Source: UPXZ01 sp964568675 (GTDB taxonomy: Bacteria; Bacteroidota; Bacteroidia; Bacteroidales; Paludibacteraceae). From it: DNA of 51,076 bases. Position numbers and translations under genes: made by a program. The stretch's first letter is position 1. The number at the start of each line of letters is the position of its first letter. Below are positions 35,894-45,123 of the stretch, piece by piece. The notes under the pieces are model-generated. The model was not told the origin of the DNA, searched no databases, and worked only from the letters and a program-made list of their open reading frames with translations. The DNA lies in assembly GCA_964568675.1 (NCBI GenBank), contig CAZMQV010000015.1:1-51076 (forward strand), given 5' to 3'.

Positions 35894-37246
35894 TTAATTG
35901 TATAATTCGTGGATACTACCGTTGAGCGACATGATTTTGAGTTCCGCGTCTTTGAAATTGTACAAGGCTGTGAGGTAGCTGCTTTGCGCGCTGCTCAGGC
36001 TCATTTCGTCTTGAAGCAGGGCGCTCATCGCTGCCATGCCTTCGCGATACTTCAAAGAGGTTTCTTTATAAACCTTTTCGGCAAGTTCAAGATTTTGCTT
36101 TTGCCGGCGAACGATGTCTTGGTTGATTCGGTAGTTGTTCAATGAATTTTTGTAGTTCATGCTGAAACTTTCGTACGTGCTTTCGAGGGTGGCTTTTGTT
36201 TTTTGAATGTCCATCGAAGCTTGATGTATCTTTGAGCGTTTTTCAAATCCGTCAAAAATGGGTACCGCTACATTTACCGAGAAATTTGACATGGGATACC
36301 ATTTATTCTGCTCTCCTCCTTTGAAGTACGAAGCAAATTCATTGCGAAGTCCCTGGTATGCAAATTGACCCGAAAACGACACCGTAGGCAGATAAGCTTT
36401 CTTTATCATATCTTTATTCATGGAGTTGAGTTCCAATTGCGATTCGAGCAGGCGGATGTTCACATGCTCCGTAAAGTCGGGGTCCTGCAACGGGTTGCTT
36501 GCCTGCAAGGGTGAGGTAACAGTGTCGGTCAAGATTATATTCTGCTCGAGCGGCAAGTTGAGTATGTATTTAATCATGTTCAATTGTTGCTCTTGCGTGG
36601 CTTGCGTGTTGCTTTGTTGTGTGTATAGGTTTTCGAGGTTCACATTCACCCTATCCAAATCCACCTGCTTGCCCACTCCATTTTCAACCGTTATTTTTGT
36701 AATATCTCGCAGGCGTTCCGTGCGTTTGATATTTTGGATTATTAGCTTGGCTTGCTCGGCTGTGGTTTGACTCAGCGCGTAGAGTTTCGCCACTTCAAGC
36801 GCTATTTCTTCTTTTGCCTTTTCCACGTTCAACTTGCTGATGTCAGCCGTCTTTTTGGTAATATTCTGAGCCGAAAGCGCGGTTTGGTTAAACAATACCT
36901 GACTGATGCTCACCGCGGCACTGGTGCTATACTGACTTCCCATTTTAGCGGCTATGGTAGTGCCCGGTTTGCCCAATATCTCGCCTGGAAGCACCGTGGT
37001 AGGGAGTGCCAGGTTGTCGGTGAAGCCTCCGGCAAAGTTTATTTTAGGTAGAAGCGCCGCCCGTGTTTCTTCTTTTTTAAATTCACTCTTCTCACGCTCG
37101 ATGCTCGATGTCTTTACATTTATATTGTTTTCAACAGCTAGTTGCACACATTCTTTCAATGAGAGTTCACTGGTATTAGGCGCTTGCGAAAACACCCATT
37201 GACCATTCATCAGGACAATTGCCAATAAGAAAATCTTTCCTTTCAT
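35894..37246 (-). CDS. TolC-family outer-membrane efflux protein
   Basis: A 450-residue outer-membrane channel. Signal peptide ~1-20 (LLAIVLMNGQWVFSQ). Two OEP repeats: ~28-215 (LSLKECVQLAVENNINVKTSSIEREKSEF) and ~240-440 (NIRLLESQLELNSMNKDMIKKAYLPTVSFSGQFAY, VAVPIFDGFEKRSKI). The long helical segments with VNLENLYTQQSNTQAT form the periplasmic tunnel. First gene of the pump operon; 72 bases to the adaptor. Confidence 0.94.
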   Translation of the reverse strand: MKGKIFLLAIVLMNGQWVFSQAPNTSELSLKECVQLAVENNINVKTSSIEREKSEFKKEETRAALLPKINFAGGFTDNLALPTTVLPGEILGKPGTTIAAKMGSQYSTSAAVSISQVLFNQTALSAQNITKKTADISKLNVEKAKEEIALEVAKLYALSQTTAEQAKLIIQNIKRTERLRDITKITVENGVGKQVDLDRVNVNLENLYTQQSNTQATQEQQLNMIKYILNLPLEQNIILTDTVTSPLQASNPLQDPDFTEHVNIRLLESQLELNSMNKDMIKKAYLPTVSFSGQFAYQGLRNEFASYFKGGEQNKWYPMSNFSVNVAVPIFDGFEKRSKIHQASMDIQKTKATLESTYESFSMNYKNSLNNYRINQDIVRRQKQNLELAEKVYKETSLKYREGMAAMSALLQDEMSLSSAQSSYLTALYNFKDAELKIMSLNGSIHELYN

Positions 37247-38298
37247 CTTTGTTATTTGTTTTATCGTTTTATTGTTTTATCAAATTTACGCTGCAAAATT
37301 ATGCTTAATAGCATGTATATTTACATATTTACTTCTTGAAATGTAAAAATTAGGGGCTGAATTGACCTCAATGCGGATTGAAATGAAACGAGAAAGTGAA
37401 GAAAACTGAGCAGAAAAGCGAAGATTGCGCAAGAGTTTACCCGCTTTGCGCACAAGATTATGCCACATTCTCCGGCTAATCTCTTTTCTTTATACGTTTA
37501 TTTATATCATATTCTTAACGCGATGCGCCAAAACAACCCGATTGCCACTTACGCCACACCAAGCGCATCATACATCTGACGTCAACATACCCCTGCACAC
37601 CGCCTTTTGCATTGTAAACCTTCCGATGAAGCCGCTACTTCCGATTGTTTCCAACAGAAAATTCCGCCATTGAGCTACTTACGCACGTAAGTTTACAAGA
37701 TATTTCATCGTAACGCCTACAAGAATCACCGTCCAACACGCCATCCGACAAACCACAACACCGCATTGTAGCACCGTAAAGTGATTTATTTCTATTTGAT
37801 GTTTTGGAATAAGCAAGCCACAATGCCCACCACATATCACTCACACATCGAATTATTCGACACATTTCATGGTAGAAATAGTTTTACAATTTCATGTTGG
37901 AATAATTTGGAATAGGAATTGTTGGAATACAATTACATGTTGAATGAAATTATAACAGGCATTGTCAGATAACAATATATATAGGAGGGAATGATTATTG
38001 CAATTGTTGGATTGCTATTATAATTCAAAAGAAATTTAAATACTCACCAACTAAAGCTGGAGGCAATTCAAAACCCATTGGTATTTCCAAACATGCAATT
38101 TGAATAGGAATGTGGCATTAGCACATTGCATTGAATAAAAAAAAACAACAAACAAATCTTCACACACTACAAACTTATTTTCATATTATTGGAATTTTCC
38201 ATCGAAAGTAATTGGACGATGGGGGAAAATATGATATATTTGCGAGAGAATGAGAGGCCAAAACAAGTTTAAATCAAAATTAGCCGGGAAATCGTTTT
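37247..38298. other. 1052-base gap upstream of the pump operon and the DUF262 gene
   Basis: The gap separates two divergent units. On the minus strand TAATTTTG at 37294-37301 may be the pump's -7 box, without a clear -33. The middle is AT-rich with no recognised gene. At 37897-37930 GGAAT recurs several times within a short span (TTGGAATA, TTTGGAATAGGAAT, TTGGAATAC). Frames of 60-82 codons in this region do not look like proteins. No tRNA or insertion-sequence end was recognised. Confidence 0.4.
38212..38242 (+). promoter_or_regulatory. promoter for the DUF262 gene
   Basis: TTG at 38212-38214, a 20-base spacer, then TATATTTG at 38235-38242. Predicted start ~38248, 50 bases before the gene. 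A full match to the Bacteroidota pattern suggests the gene is expressed rather than silent debris. Confidence 0.7.
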
Positions 38299-39939
38299 AT
38301 GAAGACAGAAAACCATTCGATAAATGACGTACTCGCAAAAAACGCGACATCATTTTTTATTCCACCTTTTCAAAGAGCTTATGCTTGGGGTAAACCTGAA
38401 ATTGACAGATACTTAAGTGATGTATTAAGAATTATTGATTCGCACTTAGACCCCAAACAACATGACAAATTAGAACATTTTTTTGGTTCTCTTGTAATTA
38501 AAGAAGAAAAGTCTGGGTTTGCTAATAAATCTGTAGTTATAGATGGTCAGCAAAGACTTACAACAACACTAATTTTTTTAATTGCATTAAGAGACACCGA
38601 AACCGACCCAAACAATCAGAATTATATCAATCAGAATTATCTGATAAACAATTCTTCCTCTTTTCAAGATAAAATTAAACTCAAACAAGTTACAAAGGAT
38701 TGGGATGCTTACAAAGCACTTGTAAATAAGACACAACCAAACCCGGGAGTGATAAACAATGCGTATGAATTACTCAAAAAATTCATCATTGATAATAAAA
38801 GGAATAAACCCGAAGTGGTTTTTGAACATTACATTATTGCTATTCAGCGAATGAATGTTGCTGTAATTTTTCTTGATGAAAGACCATTTAAAGGAGAAGA
38901 CCCACAAATAATATTTGAAACATTAAACTCGTTAGGCAAGCCGCTTACTTTGTCAGACCTTGTTAGAAATTTTGTTCTCCTAAATATGGAAAGCAAAAAC
39001 CAATCTGATATCTATGAAGAAATATGGCATCCAAAAATCGAAGCAGTTCTATCCGAGAACACATCTAAGTTTTTCAGAGATTATTTGCAATACAAAACTG
39101 TGAGTTCTCTTAAAGTTGTAAGCGACAATAACACAAAAGAACTTTATCAGCAGTTTAAAGACTTTGTTGATTCAGCGTTTGAAAACCACAATGCTTTTAT
39201 CGACGACATTGTTCGATATGTAAAATGCTACAAGTGGATAATTACTGAAATTAACAACGACATCATTTCAAATAACAATAACAAAGATAGAGAAATTAAG
39301 GAGTTGCTAAGAAACATCTTCCACGATATAAAGGCTGAAGCATTCAAACCTTTTGTATTGGGACTATTGGAATATCATCAGTACACAATTGACAACATAA
39401 GACTTAGTGACGAAATACTGATTTCAACTCTTTCAGCAATCAGAACATATTTGATAAGACGTAGAGTATTGGGGCTAACACAAGGAGAAAACAAAAATAT
39501 TGTTCTTCTAAGCAAGAAAATAGAAAGCCTTGCCAAGGGCAACGTATTAGTACTTGACCTCTTAACTAATATGAATTATAGACTACGTTTGCCAAATAAT
39601 TCAGAAATGAGTTCAGCTCTCATCTCAATGAATTTCTATGAAAGTCTAAAGCAGTATTCAAAATTTATCTTAGGTAAGATTGAAGAATATAACTCAAAAG
39701 TATCGGTGGACTTCCGTAATCCTAAAATATCAATAGAGCATATAATGCCCCAGAAATTAGAGAACAACTGGAAAGAAGAATTAGGCGAACATTTTGAAAA
39801 ACTTCACAAGAATTATCTACATAATATAGGCAATCTCATTCTGACTGAGTTTAATAGCGAAATGGGTAATAAGTCTTTTGGAGAAAAGAAAAGAAAAGAA
39901 AACTTAACACTTCATCACTTAACTACAGGCTTGATGTAA
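38299..39939 (+). CDS. DUF262/DUF1524 (GmrSD-like) protein, N-terminal 546 residues before a frameshift
   Basis: Residues ~10-230 form the DUF262 (GmrS-like, ParB/Srx-fold NTPase) domain: PPFQRAYAW at 22-30, VIDGQQRLTT at 80-89 and FETLNSLGKPLTLSDLVRNF near 206-225. The DUF1524 (GmrD-like) HNH nuclease domain starts with EHIMPQ at 480-485 and continues NIGNLILTEFNSEMGNKSF. GmrSD enzymes are type IV restriction systems that cut glucosylated or otherwise modified phage DNA; that activity is family knowledge. The frame shifts within GAAAA repeats at 39883-39902 and ends after 12 unrelated codons. Deleting one unit would join it to the downstream part as a 733-residue protein. AT-rich codon use and a gene-poor setting suggest acquisition by transfer. 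Confidence 0.85.
   Translation: MKTENHSINDVLAKNATSFFIPPFQRAYAWGKPEIDRYLSDVLRIIDSHLDPKQHDKLEHFFGSLVIKEEKSGFANKSVVIDGQQRLTTTLIFLIALRDTETDPNNQNYINQNYLINNSSSFQDKIKLKQVTKDWDAYKALVNKTQPNPGVINNAYELLKKFIIDNKRNKPEVVFEHYIIAIQRMNVAVIFLDERPFKGEDPQIIFETLNSLGKPLTLSDLVRNFVLLNMESKNQSDIYEEIWHPKIEAVLSENTSKFFRDYLQYKTVSSLKVVSDNNTKELYQQFKDFVDSAFENHNAFIDDIVRYVKCYKWIITEINNDIISNNNNKDREIKELLRNIFHDIKAEAFKPFVLGLLEYHQYTIDNIRLSDEILISTLSAIRTYLIRRRVLGLTQGENKNIVLLSKKIESLAKGNVLVLDLLTNMNYRLRLPNNSEMSSALISMNFYESLKQYSKFILGKIEEYNSKVSVDFRNPKISIEHIMPQKLENNWKEELGEHFEKLHKNYLHNIGNLILTEFNSEMGNKSFGEKKRKENLTLHHLTTGLM
39883..39902 (+). repeat. pentanucleotide repeat (GAAAA)4 inside the DUF262 gene
   Basis: Four perfect GAAAA units. The upstream reading frame enters in one frame and the conserved downstream frame lies at the offset produced by removing 5 bases. 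A 5-base unit changes frame with each gain or loss, so slipped-strand mispairing here would switch full-length protein on or off. Confidence 0.8.
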
Positions 39940-39989
39940 CTCAAAGAAATATTTGGAATGAACAAAGTATAAAAGAGCATCAATCCAAT

Positions 39990-40505
39990 ATGGTAAATTG
40001 GTTTCTTGAGACCTTTCCACTGCCCGAACATTATAAGGATAAAGCAAATTGGAACACCCAAACAATTGAAAGCACTTTATTCTCGCCATTAGATAGTGAT
40101 GCAGGTGACATTGCGGAAGGCAATAAGCCGATTGAACTTCATATTTTTAATGATGTAATAAAAGTGAATTCTTGGCAAGATGTATTCATTAAGTTTCTTA
40201 AATATTTAAAGGATAAACCCGAATACGACTTCGATTACATTTTGGACAATCAACTTGAAATGTTCAGGCGTGAAGAAATTATATTGAAATGGAGCTCGCT
40301 TAAGGAATTGATTGATGCAAACGTTGATTTAACAAGTCGTTACAAAACATTTGATGGAAAAGTATGGGATAAAGCGAAAGAATTGAATGACGACTTGTTG
40401 TTCATTCATATCAATATTTCGGCTTCAAATTGTATGTCAAGAATTGCGAGTGTTATGGAGAAATTATTTCTTCCTGACGACTCAATTCAAATCAAATTAA
40501 AGTGA
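39990..40505 (+). CDS. DUF262/DUF1524 protein, out-of-frame C-terminal part
   Basis: A 171-codon frame continuing the preceding gene. The coding similarity in this frame starts right after the GAAAA repeat (from 39903), not at the ATG; that ATG at 39990 (MVNWFLETFPLP...) is simply the first Met. The sequence RNIWNEQSIKEHQSNMVNWF fits the helix that follows the HNH domain in related proteins. The rest (~100 residues, WQDVFIKFLKYLKDKPEYDFD...) looks like an accessory C-terminal domain with no known motif. It is probably not translated on its own in the present state. Confidence 0.7.
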   Translation: MVNWFLETFPLPEHYKDKANWNTQTIESTLFSPLDSDAGDIAEGNKPIELHIFNDVIKVNSWQDVFIKFLKYLKDKPEYDFDYILDNQLEMFRREEIILKWSSLKELIDANVDLTSRYKTFDGKVWDKAKELNDDLLFIHINISASNCMSRIASVMEKLFLPDDSIQIKLK

Positions 40506-40745
40506 TGATGAACGCATGAGAGGCTATAAAAAAAATTAATTGGAAATAGAACCGGCGACATGCTTCTATCGGGATATTATGCTAAAAAACAGGCGCCAGT
40601 ATGTCAATGCGCAAATCCTTAGCAAACAATATAAGGAGCGATTAAAAAATTACACCTGTTCGGAGAAACTTTCTTTATGAAAGCTTCTTTGAAGTACAGT
40701 TACTTGTTTGCCGAGATTATTTTAGAGAAATATGTACTATAGGAA
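40506..40745. other. 240-base stretch before the repeat array
   Basis: It contains one small ORF, 40579-40680 (33 codons, MLKNRRQYVNAQILSKQYK...), which is protein-like but unrecognised; a TTG start would extend it upstream by 11 codons. No terminator for the DUF262 gene is obvious. It may be a gene remnant. Confidence 0.3.
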
Positions 40746-41215
40746 TGTTACATAACAATATAGGTGATAAATGACTTACCACTAAATTTGTTACATAACA
40801 AAACAGGTGATAAATGACTTACCACTTAAATTGTTACATGACAAAACAGGTGATAAATGACTTACCACTTAAATTGTCGATTGACAAAACGAGTGGTAAA
40901 TGACTTACCACTAAAATTGTTACATGACAAAACGGGTAGTAAATGAGTTACAAATGAAATTGTCAATCGACAAAACGGGTGAAAATGATTTACAAATGAA
41001 ATTGTCAATTGACAAAGCGGGTGAAAATGAGTTACAAATGAAATTGTCAATCGACAAAGCGGGTGAAAATGAGTTACAAATGAAATTGTCAATCGACAAA
41101 ACGGGTGATAAATGAGTTACAAATGAAATTGTCAAATGACAAAACGGGTGATAAATGAGTTACAAATGAAATTGTTGCACGACAAAACGGGTGGTAAATG
41201 ACTTACTACGTATTC
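40746..41215. repeat. 11-copy tandem repeat, 42-43-base unit, each with a TTGT(C/T)-N4-(G/A)ACAA dyad
   Basis: Units start at 40746, 40789, 40832, 40875, 40918, 40961, 41003, 41045, 41087, 41130 and 41173. Every unit begins with the dyad, most perfectly TTGTCAATTGACAA in unit 7; arms vary together or as G.T-compatible pairs (TTGTT/AACAA, TTGTT/GACAA, TTGTC/GACAA). Units 1-4 and 11 also carry a second inverted repeat, best as AGTGGTAA-ATGAC-TTACCACT in unit 4; units 5-10 have GTTACAAATG there instead. There are no spacers, so it is not a CRISPR array. Open frames through it are a by-product of 42-base units. Confidence 0.9.
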
Positions 41216-41560
41216 GTGCTAAAGCTGAATAAATAAAACATAGCGTTAGCGTAATGTGTGTGAATAGCTTAGATGGTGAAAATTTTCCAATTCACCGGCA
41301 GTCGTCAGTGTTTTTACAATGAGCAATCATCTACTTATTGAAATATTTCTCGTTGTGAACTAATTCAAAAGCACACTACAATGATATCATCGTAAACTTA
41401 GATACTGATATCGCTGTTAGGAACACGCCACACCAATTAAAAGTAGCATACACAAATTTTAAAGATTCCATTTTCAAGATTCTTATCAAAACTTTAATGA
41501 TTTGAAAGCTTTAGCCATCAAACAATTATCCGCTTTCTTTCTCATTTCGTATTTTTTTCC
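41216..41560. other. 345-base region between the repeat array and the ileS promoter
   Basis: AT-rich, with no recognised gene, hairpin or motif before the ileS promoter. Confidence 0.4.
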
Positions 41561-41568
41561 TAATTTTG
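41561..41568 (+). promoter_or_regulatory. -7 box for ileS
   Basis: TAATTTTG fits TAnnTTTG; TTTC at 41538-41541 (19-base spacer) is a near match for the -33 box. Leader of ~80 bases, with no T-box-like structure seen. Confidence 0.5.
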
Positions 41569-41655
41569 CAGCTTATTTTCAAAGGCTTAAACAAAGGGCG
41601 CTAAACCGACAAGAAGTTGCGCGTACCGAGGCAAGAAAAATTATTGATTCATAAC

Positions 41656-44600
41656 ATGGAAAAGAAATTCAAAGAATATCAAGGACTTAATCTCTCCGAC
41701 ATCAACAAAGAAGTATTGCGACACTGGGAAGAGAGCAATATGTTTCAGAAAAGTATTGAAACCCGCGCGGGGAAACCCACATTTGTGTTTTACGAGGGTC
41801 CGCCTTCGGCTAATGGCATGCCAGGCATTCACCACGTGATGGCGCGCACGATTAAAGACGTATTCTGCCGTTTCAAAACCATGCAAGGATATCAGGTGCA
41901 ACGTAAAGCAGGCTGGGACACACACGGACTCCCCGTAGAGCTGGGCGTAGAGAAATCACTTGGCATTACCAAAGAAGATATCGGTAAGAAAATCAGCGTG
42001 GACGAATATAACGCCGCCTGCCGCCACGATGTGATGCGCTACACCAAAGAATGGGAAGAGCTGACTAAGCAAATGGGATATTGGGTGGATATGAATGACC
42101 CCTACATCACCTACGACAATCGCTATATCGAAACGCTGTGGTGGTTGCTCAAGCAGCTTTACAACAAAAATCTGCTTTACAAAGGCTACACCATCCAGCC
42201 CTATTCGCCCGCCGCGGGCACCGGACTTTCCACGCATGAGCTGAATCAGCCCGGTTGCTACCGCGATGTGAAAGACACAACGGCAGTGGCGCAATTCAAA
42301 TTAAAAAACAAAGAAAATACGTATTTCCTGGCATGGACCACCACTCCCTGGACCTTGCCTTCAAATACCGCTTTGGCCGTAGGACCAAACATCGATTATG
42401 TGCTTGTAAACACACTTAACCCCTATTCGAAAGAAAATGTCAAATTAATTTTAGCCGAAAATCTGCTAACATCGGTATTGGGCAAAAACGAATATGAAGT
42501 GGTGGCACACTACAAAGGCTCCGAACTTGCCGGCATGGAATACGAGCAGTTGATACCCTGGATAAATCCGGGAGAAAATGCGTTTCGGGTTATCGTAGGC
42601 GACTTTGTTACCACAGAAGATGGTACCGGCATTGTTCACATCGCACCCACATTTGGTGCCGACGACGACCGGGTGGCAAAACAAAATGGAATAGCGCCAC
42701 TTATCCTTATCGACAAAGATGGCAACCGCCGCCCGATGGTGGATTTGACAGGTAAATTCTTCAAAATAGATGAACTCGACGCCGACTTTGTGAAAAACAA
42801 GGTAAACGTGGATCTATACAAAGAATACGAAGGTAGATACGTGAAAAATGACTACGACGAATCGTTATCTGAAAGTGATACAAGCCTGGATATTGATTTG
42901 GCTGTGATGCTGAAACAACAAGGCTTGGTTTACAAAATAGAAAAACATACCCACAACTATCCGCACTGCTGGCGCACAGACAAACCGGTGCTTTATTATC
43001 CGCTCGACAGCTGGTTTATCAAAACCACCGCTTGCCGCGAAGAGATGATAGCGCTCAACAACACCATCAATTGGAAACCTCAATCTACCGGCACCGGTCG
43101 ATTTGGGAAATGGCTCGAAAACCTGCAAGACTGGAACTTGAGCCGAAGCCGTTATTGGGGTACTCCACTACCAATCTGGCGCACCGAAGATGGATCGGAA
43201 GAACTGTGTATCGGCTCCACCGAAGAGCTGATTGCAGAAATCGAAAAATCAATCGCCGCAGGATTAATGAGCGAAAATCCGTATAAAAACTTTAAAGTTG
43301 GCGACTTTAGCTCCGAAAACTACGACCCCAAAAACATTGACTTGCACCGCCCATACGTGGACAACATCATACTAATATCGCCAAACGGCAAACCAATGAA
43401 GCGTGAGCTTGATCTGATCGACGTGTGGTTTGATAGCGGCGCCATGCCTTTCGCACAACTTCACTATCCGTTTGAAAACCGCGAATTGGTAGAAAGCAAT
43501 AGCTTCTACCCTGCCGATTTCATTTCAGAAGGAGTGGATCAAACACGGGGATGGTTCTTCACCCTACACGCCATCAGCACCATGGTGCGCGGCTCGGTAG
43601 CGTTCAAAAATGTTATTTCAAACGGCCTTGTGCTCGACAAAAACGGCAACAAAATGTCCAAACGACTTGGCAATGCCGTTGACCCGTTTAGCACCATCGA
43701 CAAATACGGCTCCGACCCGCTACGCTGGTATATGATGACCAACGCTTCGCCATGGGACAACCTGAAATTTGATATTGAAGGCATTGACGAAGTGCGTCGC
43801 AAATTCTTCGGAACACTCTACAATACTTACTCATTCTTCGCGCTGTATGCCAATGTAGATAAATTTGCAAATTCCGAAGCGCAAATCCCCGTAAACGAAC
43901 GACCCGAAATTGACCGATGGATAATTTCGTTGCTCAACACACTGGTAAAAGACGTGGAAGGATATTACAACGACTACGAACCTACCAAAGCCGGACGTGC
44001 TATCGCTGATTTTGTTGGCGAAAACCTGAGCAACTGGTATGTGCGTCTCAACCGCAAACGCTATTGGGGAGGCGAATATGATAAAGACAAAGTAGCAGCT
44101 TACCAAACGCTTTATACCTGCCTCACCACAGTAGCAAAACTGATGGCGCCCATCGCCCCATTCTACGCCGAAAGACTTTATGCCGACTTGCAAATCGAAA
44201 AACCTGACAGCGTGGGTTCTAACAGCGTTCACTTGGCAAACTTCCCGGTATTCGACGAAAAACTGATAGACAAAAACCTCGAAGAGTGTATGCAACTGGC
44301 ACAGCAAACATCCTCCATGATACTGGCGCTGCGCCGCAAAGCGGAGAAAAAAGTGCGTCAGCCACTTGCCAAAGCTGTTGTTCCGGCTTCGGACGACAAA
44401 ACTTACAAGCAAATCAAATACATTGCCGATTTGATTAAAGCCGAAGTAAACATCAAAGAGCTGGAAGTAATCCCTGCCGATGTAGAAATGGACGGATTGG
44501 TGAAGAAAATCAAACCTAACTTCAAAACATTGGGTAAAAAATATGGCAAACAGATGAAAGAAATTGCTGCCGCCATGCCTTCTTTGAGCAAACAACAAAT

Positions 44601-45021
44601 AAGCAAAATAGAACGCGAAGGAAGCTACACCCTCACACTCCCATCGGGCGAGGTGCTACTCACCGTCGAAGATGTAGAAATTTTCACAGAAGACATGCCC
44701 GGATGGCTGGTTGCCAACGAAGGCAATCTGACCGTGGCTCTCGACATCGCCGTTAGCGACTCGCTGATGCGCGAAGGCATCGCCCGCGAATTGGTCAACC
44801 GCATTCAGAACATTCGGAAATCGAGCGGATTTGAAATTACCGATAAAATTGCCGTGGAAATTCAACGCGCGGATGAGATAAACGCGGCAGTAGAAGAATA
44901 TGCCACGTACATTGCCACACAAGTACTCGCAAGTAGCATCCGCTTGGTGGAAACAACTCTCAACGCTACCGAACTCGATTTCGAAGAATACATTGTGCGC
45001 ATTAATATCACAAAACAATAA
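41656..45021 (+). CDS. ileS: isoleucyl-tRNA synthetase
   Basis: Charges tRNA-Ile with isoleucine. 1121 residues, starting MEKKFKEYQG (41656); an upstream ATG at 41617 would add 13 unrelated residues. The class I HIGH motif is altered: SANGMPGIHHVMAR, with Gly57-Ile58-His59-His60 (41824-41835), that is GxHH instead of HxGH. The editing domain lies at ~200-400 (TWTLPSNTALAVGP), the class I core continues with WFDSGAMPFAQLHYPF, and the KMSKR signature is near residue 665 (NKMSKRLGN). The anticodon-binding and C-terminal domains complete it. Length and sequence style fit the IleRS2, mupirocin-tolerant type. Confidence 0.97.
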   Translation: MEKKFKEYQGLNLSDINKEVLRHWEESNMFQKSIETRAGKPTFVFYEGPPSANGMPGIHHVMARTIKDVFCRFKTMQGYQVQRKAGWDTHGLPVELGVEKSLGITKEDIGKKISVDEYNAACRHDVMRYTKEWEELTKQMGYWVDMNDPYITYDNRYIETLWWLLKQLYNKNLLYKGYTIQPYSPAAGTGLSTHELNQPGCYRDVKDTTAVAQFKLKNKENTYFLAWTTTPWTLPSNTALAVGPNIDYVLVNTLNPYSKENVKLILAENLLTSVLGKNEYEVVAHYKGSELAGMEYEQLIPWINPGENAFRVIVGDFVTTEDGTGIVHIAPTFGADDDRVAKQNGIAPLILIDKDGNRRPMVDLTGKFFKIDELDADFVKNKVNVDLYKEYEGRYVKNDYDESLSESDTSLDIDLAVMLKQQGLVYKIEKHTHNYPHCWRTDKPVLYYPLDSWFIKTTACREEMIALNNTINWKPQSTGTGRFGKWLENLQDWNLSRSRYWGTPLPIWRTEDGSEELCIGSTEELIAEIEKSIAAGLMSENPYKNFKVGDFSSENYDPKNIDLHRPYVDNIILISPNGKPMKRELDLIDVWFDSGAMPFAQLHYPFENRELVESNSFYPADFISEGVDQTRGWFFTLHAISTMVRGSVAFKNVISNGLVLDKNGNKMSKRLGNAVDPFSTIDKYGSDPLRWYMMTNASPWDNLKFDIEGIDEVRRKFFGTLYNTYSFFALYANVDKFANSEAQIPVNERPEIDRWIISLLNTLVKDVEGYYNDYEPTKAGRAIADFVGENLSNWYVRLNRKRYWGGEYDKDKVAAYQTLYTCLTTVAKLMAPIAPFYAERLYADLQIEKPDSVGSNSVHLANFPVFDEKLIDKNLEECMQLAQQTSSMILALRRKAEKKVRQPLAKAVVPASDDKTYKQIKYIADLIKAEVNIKELEVIPADVEMDGLVKKIKPNFKTLGKKYGKQMKEIAAAMPSLSKQQISKIEREGSYTLTLPSGEVLLTVEDVEIFTEDMPGWLVANEGNLTVALDIAVSDSLMREGIARELVNRIQNIRKSSGFEITDKIAVEIQRADEINAAVEEYATYIATQVLASSIRLVETTLNATELDFEEYIVRINITKQ

Positions 45022-45038
45022 GAAACAATTCTAAATCA

Positions 45039-45069
45039 TTGTAATATTGAAATAAATTGCGTATTTTCG
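45039..45069 (+). promoter_or_regulatory. probable promoter for the DksA/TraR-like gene
   Basis: TTG at 45039-45041, a 20-base spacer, then TATTTTCG at 45062-45069 (one mismatch to TAnnTTTG). Confidence 0.4.
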
Positions 45070-45123
45070 CACATTGAAATCTTTGATTGTTGAACCTAAG
45101 AAAACACGTTGATAAAAAACATT

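Noticed and set aside
37425..37865. Short ORFs of 76-82 codons in the pump/DUF262 gap
   Set aside because: Low-complexity translations, no promoter at a sensible distance, and no recognisable motif.
40862..41135. Repeat-encoded proteins on either strand (e.g. MKLSIDKxGEN repeats)
   Set aside because: They exist only because four units are 42 bases long; frames are lost where units are 43 bases, and there is no start signal or family.
40746..41215. CRISPR array
   Set aside because: The units are near-identical end to end with no unique spacers and no cas genes nearby, so it is a plain tandem repeat.
43831..44598. 255-codon minus-strand ORF inside ileS
   Set aside because: It is the antisense of a conserved ileS segment, is rich in Phe/Cys and has no promoter or family.
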